A DNA stretch of 48,549 bases, from assembly GCA_913057875.1 (NCBI GenBank), contig CAJXPI010000003.1:1-48549 (forward strand), given 5' to 3'. This document shows positions 30,114-40,300 of the stretch, one piece after another (the stretch's first letter is position 1; each line of letters starts with the position of its first letter). Below the pieces are notes generated by a model. It worked only from the letters and a program-made list of their open reading frames with translations. It was not told where the DNA came from and did not search any database. The translations under genes and the position numbers were made by a program. The stretch is from an uncultured Flavobacteriales bacterium. GTDB taxonomy: Bacteria > Bacteroidota > Bacteroidia > Flavobacteriales_G > Salibacteraceae.

Positions 30114-31048
30114 TAGGCAGATTCAGAAACGGTTTGCGGTAAATTGGATACTTTTATACGAATTAGTTCCATTCGTTTTTCATAGGCTTTAAGTACCTTT
30201 TTTTGAAAATGACTCGGGTGATGTTTAGAAACTTGTTTGGTAGTTTTTAAAGCAATTTGGAAATCTTTTTCGGGCATGTTGCCAAACTTGTTTCTCCAAC
30301 GTTTTAAGGTGATATTCATAAAAAAGTCATCCAGTACATTACCTAACGAGCCGTTTAAAACAGCTTCTAAAAATGATTTTAATCTATACTTATTCAAAGG
30401 TTGTATTTCTGGGTTTTGATGAAAATGCCCCGAGAAATATTTCTCTAACCATGAATTGCTTCTAATAATGTTTTGATGCATTTCTTCATTCACCATAGGC
30501 AACAAAGAGAGAAGTTCTACAGCCGTGAACCGGTTTTTTTGATCAATATCTAGCGAGTTTTTGTCTACCAGGTAATTAATGCAAAAGTACTTTCGAGAGT
30601 TTAACAAAAAGACCTTTTTATACAAAATCAATAGAGTTCTGGCTACCCATAATCGGTTAGGACTGGTTACAATAAAGAAGTCAATATCACCATCTTCATG
30701 CATTACGCCTTTGGATAAAGATCCAGAGATAAATACTCCTCTAACGTACGGAAATTTGCTAATGAGTTTTGACTTTTTTTGCGCCTGAAAATGATACTGA
30801 TGCGCTCTAGAAGCACTTTCATTTCGTTTTTTTGCCAAGCTTACCTCGTTCCGGATAGAGAAAAAGCCACCTACTTCAAATATTAATTCGTCACTAATTA
30901 GCGCATTTAACTCATTGTCTAAAGCACATAAATTGGGAAATCTAGAGTATTTTAATATTTCCTGTTTGGATAACGGAAAGTCAAATACATCAAAGTATGC
31001 AAGCGCTTCTAGTGCGCCAGATTTGTATAGTTCTTCGTTTAGACTCAT
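30113..31048 (-). CDS. nucleotidyltransferase-domain protein
   Basis: GVFISGSLSKGVMHEDGDIDFFIVT (GS...DxD Pol-beta NTase signature); start set to MSLNEELYKSGALEAL (track ORF extends to 31165). Confidence 0.78.
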   Translation of the reverse strand: MSLNEELYKSGALEALAYFDVFDFPLSKQEILKYSRFPNLCALDNELNALISDELIFEVGGFFSIRNEVSLAKKRNESASRAHQYHFQAQKKSKLISKFPYVRGVFISGSLSKGVMHEDGDIDFFIVTSPNRLWVARTLLILYKKVFLLNSRKYFCINYLVDKNSLDIDQKNRFTAVELLSLLPMVNEEMHQNIIRSNSWLEKYFSGHFHQNPEIQPLNKYRLKSFLEAVLNGSLGNVLDDFFMNITLKRWRNKFGNMPEKDFQIALKTTKQVSKHHPSHFQKKVLKAYEKRMELIRIKVSNLPQTVSESA

Positions 31049-31070
31049 GTGATCGATTCCATAATCCAAT

Positions 31071-31123
31071 GCTAGGATTTGGGAGCTGTTTTGGAAAACT
31101 AATATAGCTAGGATTTGGGAGCT
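31071..31123. repeat. Tandem 17-bp direct repeat GCTAGGATTTGGGAGCT (two copies, 36-nt period)
   Basis: Identical copies at 31071-31087 and 31107-31123, upstream of the minus-strand nucleotidyltransferase cluster. Confidence 0.9.
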
Positions 31124-31210
31124 ACAAAAGTGCAATTCCAGTATAAAACAAGATGTTTTGCACAATGGAATTAGGAGGGATAAATGATACTTTCAGAATT
31201 TATTTTCGTA

Positions 31211-31241
31211 TTGGGATAAAAGGTTAATACCATTACATTTG
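31211..31241 (+). promoter_or_regulatory. Bacteroidota-type promoter candidate TTGG-N19-TACATTTG
   Basis: TTGG 31211-31214, TACATTTG 31234-31241, 17 nt before ATG 31259. Confidence 0.55.
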
Positions 31242-31258
31242 TGGCAATACTTTGAGAT

Positions 31259-32728
31259 ATGAATTTAGAGAGTTATTTCGCACCGTTTCGTAAGAATATT
31301 GTAGGCATTGATCAAAAATTTCAGACTCCCTATGGAGAGAAAAAAATTGTGTATGCTGATTGGACAGCCAGTGGTAGACTGTACGGTCCTATTGAAGATG
31401 CTTTAACGCATAAGTTTGGTCCTTTTTTAGGGAATACCCATACAGAGACTTCTGTTACTGGAAGCACCATGACCGTGGCTTTTCACGATGCTTTAGATAT
31501 TATAAAAGACCATGTAAATGCGTCAAAAGACGATTACATCATTGCGTGTGAATCAGGAATGACGGGTGTGGTAAACAAGTTTCAACGAATTTTAGGATAT
31601 AAAATTCACGAGAGCTTTAAAGATCAAATTACCATTGCAACAGAGGATAGACCAGTGGTTTTCATTACCCATATGGAACACCATTCTAACCACACTTCAT
31701 GGTTAGAAACTATTGTTACTCTAGAAATAATTCAAGAAGATGAAAATGGTCTTCCTGACTTAGAAGATTTAAAGCGTTTACTGGAAAAGTATAAGGATAG
31801 AAAAATGAAGATTGCAAGTGTTACGGGATGTTCTAACGTAACCGGAGTGGTAACGCCTTATCACCAAATTGCAAAAATCATGCATCAAAATGGCGGTTGC
31901 TGTTTTGTTGATTTTGCTTGTTCGGCACCGTATGTTGAGGTAAATATGCATCCTGCAGATGAAGAAGAACATTTAGATGCGGTATTCTTTTCTCCACATA
32001 AATTTCTAGGTGGTCCTGGAACTCCTGGAATCATGATTTTCCATAAAGATTACTATAATAATGAAGTCCCAGATGTTGCTGGTGGCGGAACCGTTTCATG
32101 GACCAATCCTTGGGGAGGTAGAAAGTATTTTGATGAGGTAGAAGTGCGTGAGGCTGGAGGAACTCCACCGTTTATGCAAACCATTAAAGCGGCTCTTTCT
32201 GTGAAGTTAAAAGATCACATGGGAGTAGAGAATATCCTGAAACGTGAACATGAAATATTAGATATCATTTTTGACACTATTGATCCAGTGTCTAATATTC
32301 ATGTTTTGGCAGATAACATCAAAAATAGAATGGGAGTGATATCCTATTATATTGATGATTTACATTTCAATTTAGGAGTGAAAATGTTGAATGATCGTTT
32401 TGGAATTCAAATGCGCGGGGGATGTTCTTGCGCGGGTACTTACGGACATATTTTGCTAGGTATTGAAGAACAAGTATCGAATAAAATTACCGAGGAAATT
32501 GATCATGGTGTTTTTGCTTCGAAACCAGGTTGGATTAGATGTAGTATTCACCCTACCATGACCAATGAAGAGGTTCACTTTATTGCCGATGCCATGATTG
32601 AATTGGCGGCAAATCATAAAGAGTGGAGTAAGGATTATGTGTATGATTCTGCTACCAATGAGTTCAAGCACAAAGACGGAGAAGAAAGTATTTCTGATAA
32701 AGTGAGTCAAATTTTTAATAGCATTTAA
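31259..32728 (+). CDS. class V aminotransferase-fold PLP enzyme (cysteine desulfurase/selenocysteine lyase-like)
   Basis: YADWTASGRLYGPIE, MEHHSNHTSW, FVDFACSAPY, FFSPHKFLGGPGTPG (PLP Lys), RGGCSCAGTYGH. Confidence 0.9.
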   Translation: MNLESYFAPFRKNIVGIDQKFQTPYGEKKIVYADWTASGRLYGPIEDALTHKFGPFLGNTHTETSVTGSTMTVAFHDALDIIKDHVNASKDDYIIACESGMTGVVNKFQRILGYKIHESFKDQITIATEDRPVVFITHMEHHSNHTSWLETIVTLEIIQEDENGLPDLEDLKRLLEKYKDRKMKIASVTGCSNVTGVVTPYHQIAKIMHQNGGCCFVDFACSAPYVEVNMHPADEEEHLDAVFFSPHKFLGGPGTPGIMIFHKDYYNNEVPDVAGGGTVSWTNPWGGRKYFDEVEVREAGGTPPFMQTIKAALSVKLKDHMGVENILKREHEILDIIFDTIDPVSNIHVLADNIKNRMGVISYYIDDLHFNLGVKMLNDRFGIQMRGGCSCAGTYGHILLGIEEQVSNKITEEIDHGVFASKPGWIRCSIHPTMTNEEVHFIADAMIELAANHKEWSKDYVYDSATNEFKHKDGEESISDKVSQIFNSI

Positions 32729-32729
32729 G

Positions 32730-33125
32730 ATGGCTGGAAAAGTTGAAAATATTGGAGGCGTTTTTATCTACGCACAAGATTCCAAGAAGTTAGCTCAATG
32801 GTATGAAGACCACTTGGGTTTAAAACACGAAACTTGGGGAAATAGTGAAGTGTATTACATTTCTTTTCCCTATACGGATACAGAAAGTAACAAAAGGTAT
32901 TTTGCTTGGTCCATCATGCCTGCTAAAACAAATCTTCCGGCAAAATCACCCAAGATATTCACCATGAATTTGCGTGTTTCTAACATAGAAGAGGTCATCA
33001 AAAAGTTAGAGGCAAAAGGTGTAGAAGTAAAAACTATGGAGGTACATGAAGAAGGTAAATTTGCTTGGTGTCAAGATGGTGAAGGCAATTACTTAGAGTT
33101 GTGGGAAGATGTAAACCCTAGTTAA
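32730..33125 (+). CDS. VOC/glyoxalase family protein
   Basis: NIGGVFIYAQDSKKLAQWYEDHLGLKHETWG ... CQDGEGNYLELWED. Confidence 0.9.
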   Translation: MAGKVENIGGVFIYAQDSKKLAQWYEDHLGLKHETWGNSEVYYISFPYTDTESNKRYFAWSIMPAKTNLPAKSPKIFTMNLRVSNIEEVIKKLEAKGVEVKTMEVHEEGKFAWCQDGEGNYLELWEDVNPS

Positions 33126-33132
33126 TTTAAAC

Positions 33133-34290
33133 GTGAACGTTTTAGAGGTATTCAAGCGAAAATCAACTATTGTTACTTTATTGACAATAGTAATAACGGC
33201 AATTATAACGCTTCAAAATTTGTCGTTAGATACTTATATGATTCGTGATGTAGAAGTTTCGTTTTACAATAATTATCTCATATTCAAACAATCATTTTTT
33301 AGTCTGATTCATAACGAGAATCTGTATGCTCGACATTTAGATGTGCATGTAGACTTTTATAAGTACAGTCCCACGTTTGCTTTGCTTTTTGGGGTGTTTG
33401 TTTTTATTCCAACTTGGCTGGGTTTGTTTTTATGGAATTTGTTGAATGCTTTAGTTTTCTATGCCATTTGGCGTTTAGACTTAGCCGGTAATAAAAATAA
33501 ATTCTGGATTTGGTTGTTTATGATTGTGGAGTTTGTAACGAATATACAAAGCTCTCAAAGTAATGGATTAATGGCTGGACTAATGGTTTTGTCGTTCGTG
33601 TTTTTAGAACGTAAAAACATGGCCTTAGCTACTTTAATGATTGTACTATCTATGTATATCAAGATATTTGGAGTGGTAGCATTTGCGCTATTTTTGTTTT
33701 ATCCAGATAAAATTAAAGCTATAGGGTATGCGGTTTTATGGACGGTGATATTATTTGCTTTGCCGCTAATGGTAGTAAGTCCAGATGAGTTGATTCAGCA
33801 GTACCAAAACTGGTGGGTGTTGTTAAAGGCAGATAAGCCAGTAGATTTTAGTTTGTCTATCATGGGATGGCTAAAGTATTGGTTTGGTTTGGTGCCTTCA
33901 GGAGGGATGTTAACGGCCTTAGGCGTGGCATTATTTTTAGTTCCTTTTACGCAAATTAAGAAATATTCGAACCCCGTTTTTCGACAATTAGTTTTGGCCT
34001 CTGTACTGATGTGGGTGGTTTTGTTTAACCACAAGGCAGAGTCGCCTACTTTTATTATTGCCATTGCCGGAGTGTCTATCTGGTATTTTGCACAACCTAA
34101 GAACAACTTCAATTTGGTTTTATTAGTTGGAACTGTTTTATTTACCCAACTAGCTCCAACCGACTTGTATCCAAGTAGTATAAGAAGCACCTATTTTATT
34201 CCGCACGTAATAAAGGTGGTGCCCATAATTTTGGTTTGGTTAAAGGTGTTGTATGACCCTACTTTTACCGTGAAGGAGTTGGAAGATTAA
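33133..34290 (+). CDS. GT87/DUF2029-like membrane glycosyltransferase
   Basis: Polytopic; FYKYSPTFALLFGVFVFIPTWLGLFLWNLLNALVFY; QSSQSNGLMAGLMVLSFVFLERK; GTG start. Confidence 0.75.
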   Translation: MNVLEVFKRKSTIVTLLTIVITAIITLQNLSLDTYMIRDVEVSFYNNYLIFKQSFFSLIHNENLYARHLDVHVDFYKYSPTFALLFGVFVFIPTWLGLFLWNLLNALVFYAIWRLDLAGNKNKFWIWLFMIVEFVTNIQSSQSNGLMAGLMVLSFVFLERKNMALATLMIVLSMYIKIFGVVAFALFLFYPDKIKAIGYAVLWTVILFALPLMVVSPDELIQQYQNWWVLLKADKPVDFSLSIMGWLKYWFGLVPSGGMLTALGVALFLVPFTQIKKYSNPVFRQLVLASVLMWVVLFNHKAESPTFIIAIAGVSIWYFAQPKNNFNLVLLVGTVLFTQLAPTDLYPSSIRSTYFIPHVIKVVPIILVWLKVLYDPTFTVKELED

Positions 34291-34305
34291 ATCTTTTTGT
34301 GACCG

Positions 34306-34833
34306 TTGAATAAGTTAATCCAAAAAATAAAGTCAAGTAAATTTTTGCAATTGCTTATTGTAGTGGTCTGTTATTCGGTGTATCGTTCGGTTAGCATAAA
34401 CACTCTTTTTCCCAATTTATCCTTTAACCTATTTTGGTACTTATCTGCCATTTTGATATTGCCTTCCATTTTGTTGGTTTTTAGATATGTAAAAGAAGAG
34501 GTTTCATTCGTAAAAATATTGACATCTCTTTTTCTGGCCTACTTGATAAGTTGTGCCGTATTAACGCCCTTTTTATTTTGCAATTCAAAGGTGTTTACTA
34601 AAGACGCTAGAGTTTTTCACGATTCTAGTAAATTACTTGGAATTCAAAGTCAAAGACTGAGTTCTGGTTTCTATTTCATGGTTAATGACGAGGTGTTTTT
34701 CTATCCCGAATATCAAAAAATATTAAATGGTGTAAAACCTAATCAATGGAAAGATCTTACCGTGTATTTTTCCTATAAGCAAGGATTATTTGGTTCTATA
34801 ATACTGGAAGAAATTAGGGTTTCTAGAAATTAA
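34306..34833 (+). CDS. hypothetical membrane protein
   Basis: 3 TM helices plus C-terminal soluble part; TTG start, same strand and 15 nt after the GT87-like gene. Confidence 0.55.
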   Translation: MNKLIQKIKSSKFLQLLIVVVCYSVYRSVSINTLFPNLSFNLFWYLSAILILPSILLVFRYVKEEVSFVKILTSLFLAYLISCAVLTPFLFCNSKVFTKDARVFHDSSKLLGIQSQRLSSGFYFMVNDEVFFYPEYQKILNGVKPNQWKDLTVYFSYKQGLFGSIILEEIRVSRN

Positions 34834-35041
34834 AACCACTTTTTCTAATTGGATAATTAGTAATATCCATACATCCGTAGCTTTGTGTTTTTTTTAACGG
34901 AAAAGGGAACGTATTTAATGCGGAGTGGTATTCCTTTTTTAAAGCCTTTTGATTGATTATTGTAGGTAGAAAACAACATTTTTTTGACTAAAAGAAACAG
35001 GGGAGCTTATGAATTCGAATAATGAGTTAAAGTATTTTATG

Positions 35042-35569
35042 TTAAAGTGCTCCTTTTCCAATTAAGTGATTAACCCCTTTTGGTAAAGGATTCCCAGATG
35101 ATCTTCTAAATGAAACAATTTGTCCGGTATGATACAAGGCATCAGCTATAGGTCCATTCATCATATTCCATAAAGGAAAAAAGTATTCCTTATCTTTGGA
35201 TTGAATAATTACCCGTAGTTCTTCTAGATCGCTTTCTGCCTTTGTTCGAGCTAAGACGCTGGCTAATTCTAGATTAGCCAAAAAAATGGTGCGTAAATCG
35301 GAGAAGGTCATTTCTATAAAATCTTGGTTGATGGCGCGATCACACTTTTTATCCATTATTGCGTTTTTGATCATTACGGATAACCACACCATATGTTCTA
35401 AAGTTTGTCGGCAACTCATAGCGTCTTCGGAGGGAGAAAACAGGAGGTCTTCTTCACGTAACCCTTCGGTTGCCCAATAATATCTAAAGGCCAGTCCATC
35501 AATAAATCGACTAATAATATTACCTGATGAATAGGACTTTGGTGCTTCGTTAATGTGGGAGTAGTTCAT
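35042..35569 (-). CDS. DinB-like four-helix protein
   Basis: SCRQTLEHMVWLSVMIKNAI ... DALYHTGQIVSFRRSSGNP. Confidence 0.75.
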   Translation of the reverse strand: MNYSHINEAPKSYSSGNIISRFIDGLAFRYYWATEGLREEDLLFSPSEDAMSCRQTLEHMVWLSVMIKNAIMDKKCDRAINQDFIEMTFSDLRTIFLANLELASVLARTKAESDLEELRVIIQSKDKEYFFPLWNMMNGPIADALYHTGQIVSFRRSSGNPLPKGVNHLIGKGAL

Positions 35570-35608
35570 AGTAGACTTCTTTGTTCTCTTCAAAGGTAGC
35601 CAAACTGT

Positions 35609-36397
35609 TTAGCGATATAAACCTATCTGAAACCAGATTTTTGATTCTTCGTTCATTTCAGAAAATCCAGAATGAGGTGCAGATCCAGATTGAGGACCTT
35701 TTCCTCCTCCGCTATAATTAGCGCTATTTGAACTCACTCCTTGTTGAGGTCTCCCGCCACCACCAGAGCGGCCACCACCTTGTCCTTCATCACCCATTGG
35801 AGGTCTTTGTTCCATGTCAAAACTTCCCGTAACAATACCTATTGAAAGATCTAGCAAACCGGCTCTTCCATTGGTTGAGATTTCGGTAAAAGGAATGATT
35901 AGATCGTATTCCAATTCTTTAGAAGCATTGGCTTTAATACGCAATTGCATATTAGCTTGAGGATTTAAGGTTGTGAAATTTCGCTTTTTTTCATTTTTCA
36001 CAAATTGAACTCCTGTAGAAGTAGAATTGATCAATGTTTTTAAATCGGGTTTTTTACCTCTTGGGCCGTTTTGGTTTAGTTGCTCACTGCCTTGAGGAGA
36101 GCCCATGGGGTAATTCACATAAATGGATTTCTTTTTTCTACCCGAAGGATCAAAATATACGGTCATGCCTGCGCGTAAAATTTTGGCAATAGTTGGTTCA
36201 TGGTTGGTTTTGATATTGAGATGTAAGTTCTCTTCATCATTTGATACCCGGTAACGTATTTGACTTTTAGAATCGTAGTACTTAGAAGTTACTGTTTGAA
36301 TTTGTTCTTCCTCAATACTATTTACCATTTGCAAGTTGCTACAAGCATTCATGGCTAAAATGCTTGCTGATAAACATAAAAGTGTGGATCTTTTCAT
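35609..36397 (-). CDS. hypothetical lipoprotein with C-terminal Gly-rich insert
   Basis: MKRSTLLCLSASILAMNACSN lipobox; GDEGQGGGRSGGGGRPQQG... Confidence 0.65.
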   Translation of the reverse strand: MKRSTLLCLSASILAMNACSNLQMVNSIEEEQIQTVTSKYYDSKSQIRYRVSNDEENLHLNIKTNHEPTIAKILRAGMTVYFDPSGRKKKSIYVNYPMGSPQGSEQLNQNGPRGKKPDLKTLINSTSTGVQFVKNEKKRNFTTLNPQANMQLRIKANASKELEYDLIIPFTEISTNGRAGLLDLSIGIVTGSFDMEQRPPMGDEGQGGGRSGGGGRPQQGVSSNSANYSGGGKGPQSGSAPHSGFSEMNEESKIWFQIGLYR

Positions 36398-36560
36398 AAT
36401 GGTGCTTAAGAGCGTAAAGAAATGATAAGGTTTAATAGTAGGGTGAAAAATTCTATAAAATTTAGGATTCTTTTTGTTTCTGAAATTAATTCCAATCGCA
36501 AACAATAACCCATTAGAAAATCAGATATTTGCAGCTGCATGTGTTAAGGCAAAGTCAATC

Positions 36561-37139
36561 ATGATTGAAGTAGGGAAAACGGTTGTTTCTAGAGATGTAT
36601 TTAAAAAGGAATTTGTATGCAATTTATCGGCATGCAAGGGAGAGTGTTGTATTTCAGGTGACGCTGGTGCCCCATTAACCAATGATGAGAAGGACATTCT
36701 GGAAAATATTTATCCAATCGTAAAACCCTATATGCGTCAAGAAGGAATTGCTTCGGTTGAAGAATTTGGAACCTCGGTTTATGAGGAAAGGGACAAAGAA
36801 TATGAAACACCCTTGGTCAATAATGCGGAATGCGCATACGTATTTTTTTCTGAGGATGGAGCTGCTTTATGTGCTATTGAAAAAGCGCATAATGATGGTA
36901 AAGTAGATTGGCCGAAACCTATTTCATGCGCGCTATATCCTATTCGAATTAAAGCGTACAAACAATTTGATGCAATTAATTACGATAAATGGGACATATG
37001 CTCAGATGCGTGTACTTTGGGTAAAGAATTAAATGTTCCCGTATATAGATTTCTAAAAGGACCTCTTATTAGAAAGTACGGAAAAGATTGGTATCAAGAC
37101 CTAACCGAGGTGGCCGAATTGGTAGAAAGAGAGCTCTAA
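36561..37139 (+). CDS. DUF3109 family Cys-rich protein
   Basis: MIEVGKTVVSRDVFKKEFVCNLSACKGECCISGDAGAPL ... ISCALYPIRI ... WDICSDAC. Confidence 0.9.
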   Translation: MIEVGKTVVSRDVFKKEFVCNLSACKGECCISGDAGAPLTNDEKDILENIYPIVKPYMRQEGIASVEEFGTSVYEERDKEYETPLVNNAECAYVFFSEDGAALCAIEKAHNDGKVDWPKPISCALYPIRIKAYKQFDAINYDKWDICSDACTLGKELNVPVYRFLKGPLIRKYGKDWYQDLTEVAELVEREL

Positions 37140-37251
37140 GTCATACTTCTGTCAGAATAAGGGTGGTCAGCCCTTAACCCCCCCCAATACTTTGATTTTT
37201 TAACTCGGATTTGTTGTATCTTGACATCGGTTTAGGAATCGTCATTCTATT

Positions 37252-37283
37252 AAGTCCTTGTATTTTCGAATGCAAGGGCTTTT
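37252..37283 (+). terminator. Hairpin in intergenic region, weak terminator candidate
   Basis: AAGTCCTTGTAT-TTTCGA-ATGCAAGGGCTT with short T run; two G-U pairs. Confidence 0.45.
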
Positions 37284-37334
37284 GCATTTAATAGAGTTGC
37301 CTTTTTTGTGTTAAGATAGGCTCATCATTTCTCG

Positions 37335-37342
37335 TATATTTG
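37335..37342 (+). promoter_or_regulatory. -7 box TATATTTG upstream of subtilase
   Basis: Exact TAnnTTTG, 30 nt before ATG 37372; spacing to upstream TTTG is too long to be sure. Confidence 0.4.
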
Positions 37343-37371
37343 CTACCCCATTATTTTCTAAAGAGTTGACC

Positions 37372-40300
37372 ATGAATAAAATCTTTACTTTCTTATTTGG
37401 TTGTATCGCCATTGGATCAGTTGCGCAGGAGAGCGTGATTGAAAACCAAAAGTTACGTAATCAACTGTACCAAGAATTTCGTCAGAAGGAAATTCAAGAT
37501 AGTTTGTTGGCAGTTCAGCTACAGGTTACTGGAAACGTCAAAATTGTGGAGATTAATGACCAATCTGAAATTATTCAATTAGTACGTTTCGAGCCTAATG
37601 GGTTTCCCGTTTTTTATTCGAATGACAACTCAAATGCGGCAGCTACTGTAGGTACTAATTTGGTGGTAGCAGGGGCTACCAATGGATATGGTCTTACCGG
37701 TAATGGAATGACCATTGGTGAATGGGATGGCGGTGCGGTTAGAGGTACGCATAATGAACTTACCGGAAGAATTACGCAAACTGATGGAGCTACCTCTTTA
37801 AGTGACCATGCAACTCACGTGGCTGGAACTCTGGCCGCTTCAGGAGTTCAGGCCAATGCCAAAGGGATGGCTACAGCTGCAAACATTAGTGCCCACGATT
37901 TTTCAAATGATGATAGTGAAATGACTACCTTTTCCGCTGCTGGATTGATTTCAAATCATTCGTACGGACGAATCACAGGATGGAGAGAAATGAGCAGTGG
38001 AGGCTGGAGATGGTATGGAGATACCACTATTAGCGGGGTGGAAGATTATATGTTTGGTTTTTATTCTTGGAATGCACGTAGTTGGGATTTGATTGCCAAT
38101 GCTGCGCCAAATTATTTAATTGTAAAATCTGCAGGAAATGATAGAAATGATGAGCCTCCAGCTTCGGTAACTTCACATGATATTTATTACAATGGAAGTT
38201 GGATTAACTCCACCGTTTCACGTGGACGTGATGGAGGAACAACCGGTTATGATTGTATTTCCTCTTCCGGAAATGCCAAAAATATTTTAACCGTAGGTGC
38301 GGTTTCTGATATCCCAAATGGGTGGAGTCAGGTTAGCGATGTGGTGATGTCTTCCTTTAGTGGATGGGGTCCAACAGATGATGGTAGAATAAAACCGGAT
38401 ATTGTGGCTAATGGAATCTCTTTGTATTCATCAGGAAGTTCTAGTAATTCAGATTACTATAGTAGTAACGGGACTTCTATGTCGGCACCAAATGCCACTG
38501 GGTCAATGGCCTTACTTCAAGAGATGTACAATGATTCCAATAGTACTTACATGACCGCGTCAAGTTTAAAGGCGCTAGTTATCCATACCGCAAACGAGGC
38601 CGGTTTAACAGGTCCTGATTTCAAGTTTGGCTGGGGATTGTTAAATGTTAAAGGTGCCGCAGATGTTATTGCGGATACCACGGAAAACAAGATCATAGAA
38701 GCCACACTATCCAATAACGGTTCTGACACCTATACATTTTATACGGATGGAACTAAGGATGTGGAAGCAACTATTGTATGGAATGATCCAGCAGCTGCCT
38801 TGCAATCTGCGGCATTAGACCCAACAAATGTGATTTTGGTTAACGATTTAGATTTGAGAATTTCAGATGCTTCTGGAACCATAAAGCAGCCATGGGTTGT
38901 CAATGGAGCTATGCCTTCAAACGCTGCCACTCGAGGCGACAACGTAAAGGATAATGTAGAGAAGGTGATTTTTGATAGTCCAACAGCAGGTCTCTATACC
39001 TTTACCGTTAGTCATAAGGGTACTTTAGGAGGGCTTGTAGGTGGACAGGCCTACTCAATTATTATTACCGGTCTTGCACAACAACCTTTAGGAAACCCAC
39101 CGGTAGCTTCTTTTACTTCAAACGTTACGACTGTATGTGAAGGTGATTCTGTACTATTTACCAATACATCTTCAAATGGACCTAATACTGTAGAATGGAC
39201 TTTTACGGGGGGTAGTCCGGCAACTTCCACAGACTCAGTTATTACTATTGGATACGCCACTGCGGGTACTTATGAAGTAAAACTAAAAGTGACTAATTCA
39301 ACGGGTCAGGATTCAGTAGTTCAAAGTAATTTTATTACCGTTAATGCCGCACCCGTGGTGACTACTTCCCCAATTGCATCGGCATGTATGGTTTCAGGAT
39401 TGATTCCTTTAACAGGAGGCTCTCCAACCGGAGGAACATGGTCAGGGAATGGGGTAACTAATAATTCATTTGACCCAATGGTAGCTGGAGTGGGAACATT
39501 TCCATTAACGTATACGGTAACCAATGGAGGGTGTACTGGAACAGCAGTTGAAAACATTACGGTTACATTGCCGCCAACGGTTACATTGCCTGGTTTTAGT
39601 GCGAGTGTATGCGATAACAGCTCTTCATTTGCCTTGTTTGGAGGAACTCCTGCAGGGGGTACCTATTCTGGAACAGGAGTGTCAAATAATGTTTTTGATC
39701 CTGCGCTTGCCGGACTGGGGTTACATACCATTACCTATACCTACGTTGATACCAACGGGTGTTCAGGAACGGCAAGTACAACTTTAAATGTATTACCAGG
39801 TACTTCCACTTCCTTGGGTGCTTTTTCAGATGTATGTGATAGTTCTGCCCTCGTTAGTTTAACAGGAGGTACGCCATCAGGAGGGTATTATTCTGGATTA
39901 GGTGTTGATTCAGCTACGGCTACTTTTGATCCCGCCATTGCTGGTCCGGGTACGCAAACCATAACTTATTTTGGTTCCGGTGGTTTGTGTGTTTCTGCTG
40001 CTACCAATACCATTACTGTAAATCCTCTACCTACCGTAACTATGACGAGTTTGCCGTCTGAGTGTTTGGCTACAACTTCTGTAGTACTTTCTGGGGGTAG
40101 TCCAGGGGGAGGAACGTATTCTGGAACTGCTGTAACTAATGGTGTTTTTGATCCAAGTACTGCAGGCGTTGGTTTACATTGGATTTATTATTCGTATTCG
40201 GATGCCACAACAGGTTGTTCAGGAATGGACTCTACCACTATCGATGTGGTTAATTCTATTCAGTTTAGTTTAAATGATACTTCGATTTGTGAAAATGAAC

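Noticed and set aside
35609-36397. Gly-rich tail as a possible RNA-binding RGG or silk-like domain
   Set aside because: Short low-complexity insert in a predicted exported lipoprotein; no further support.
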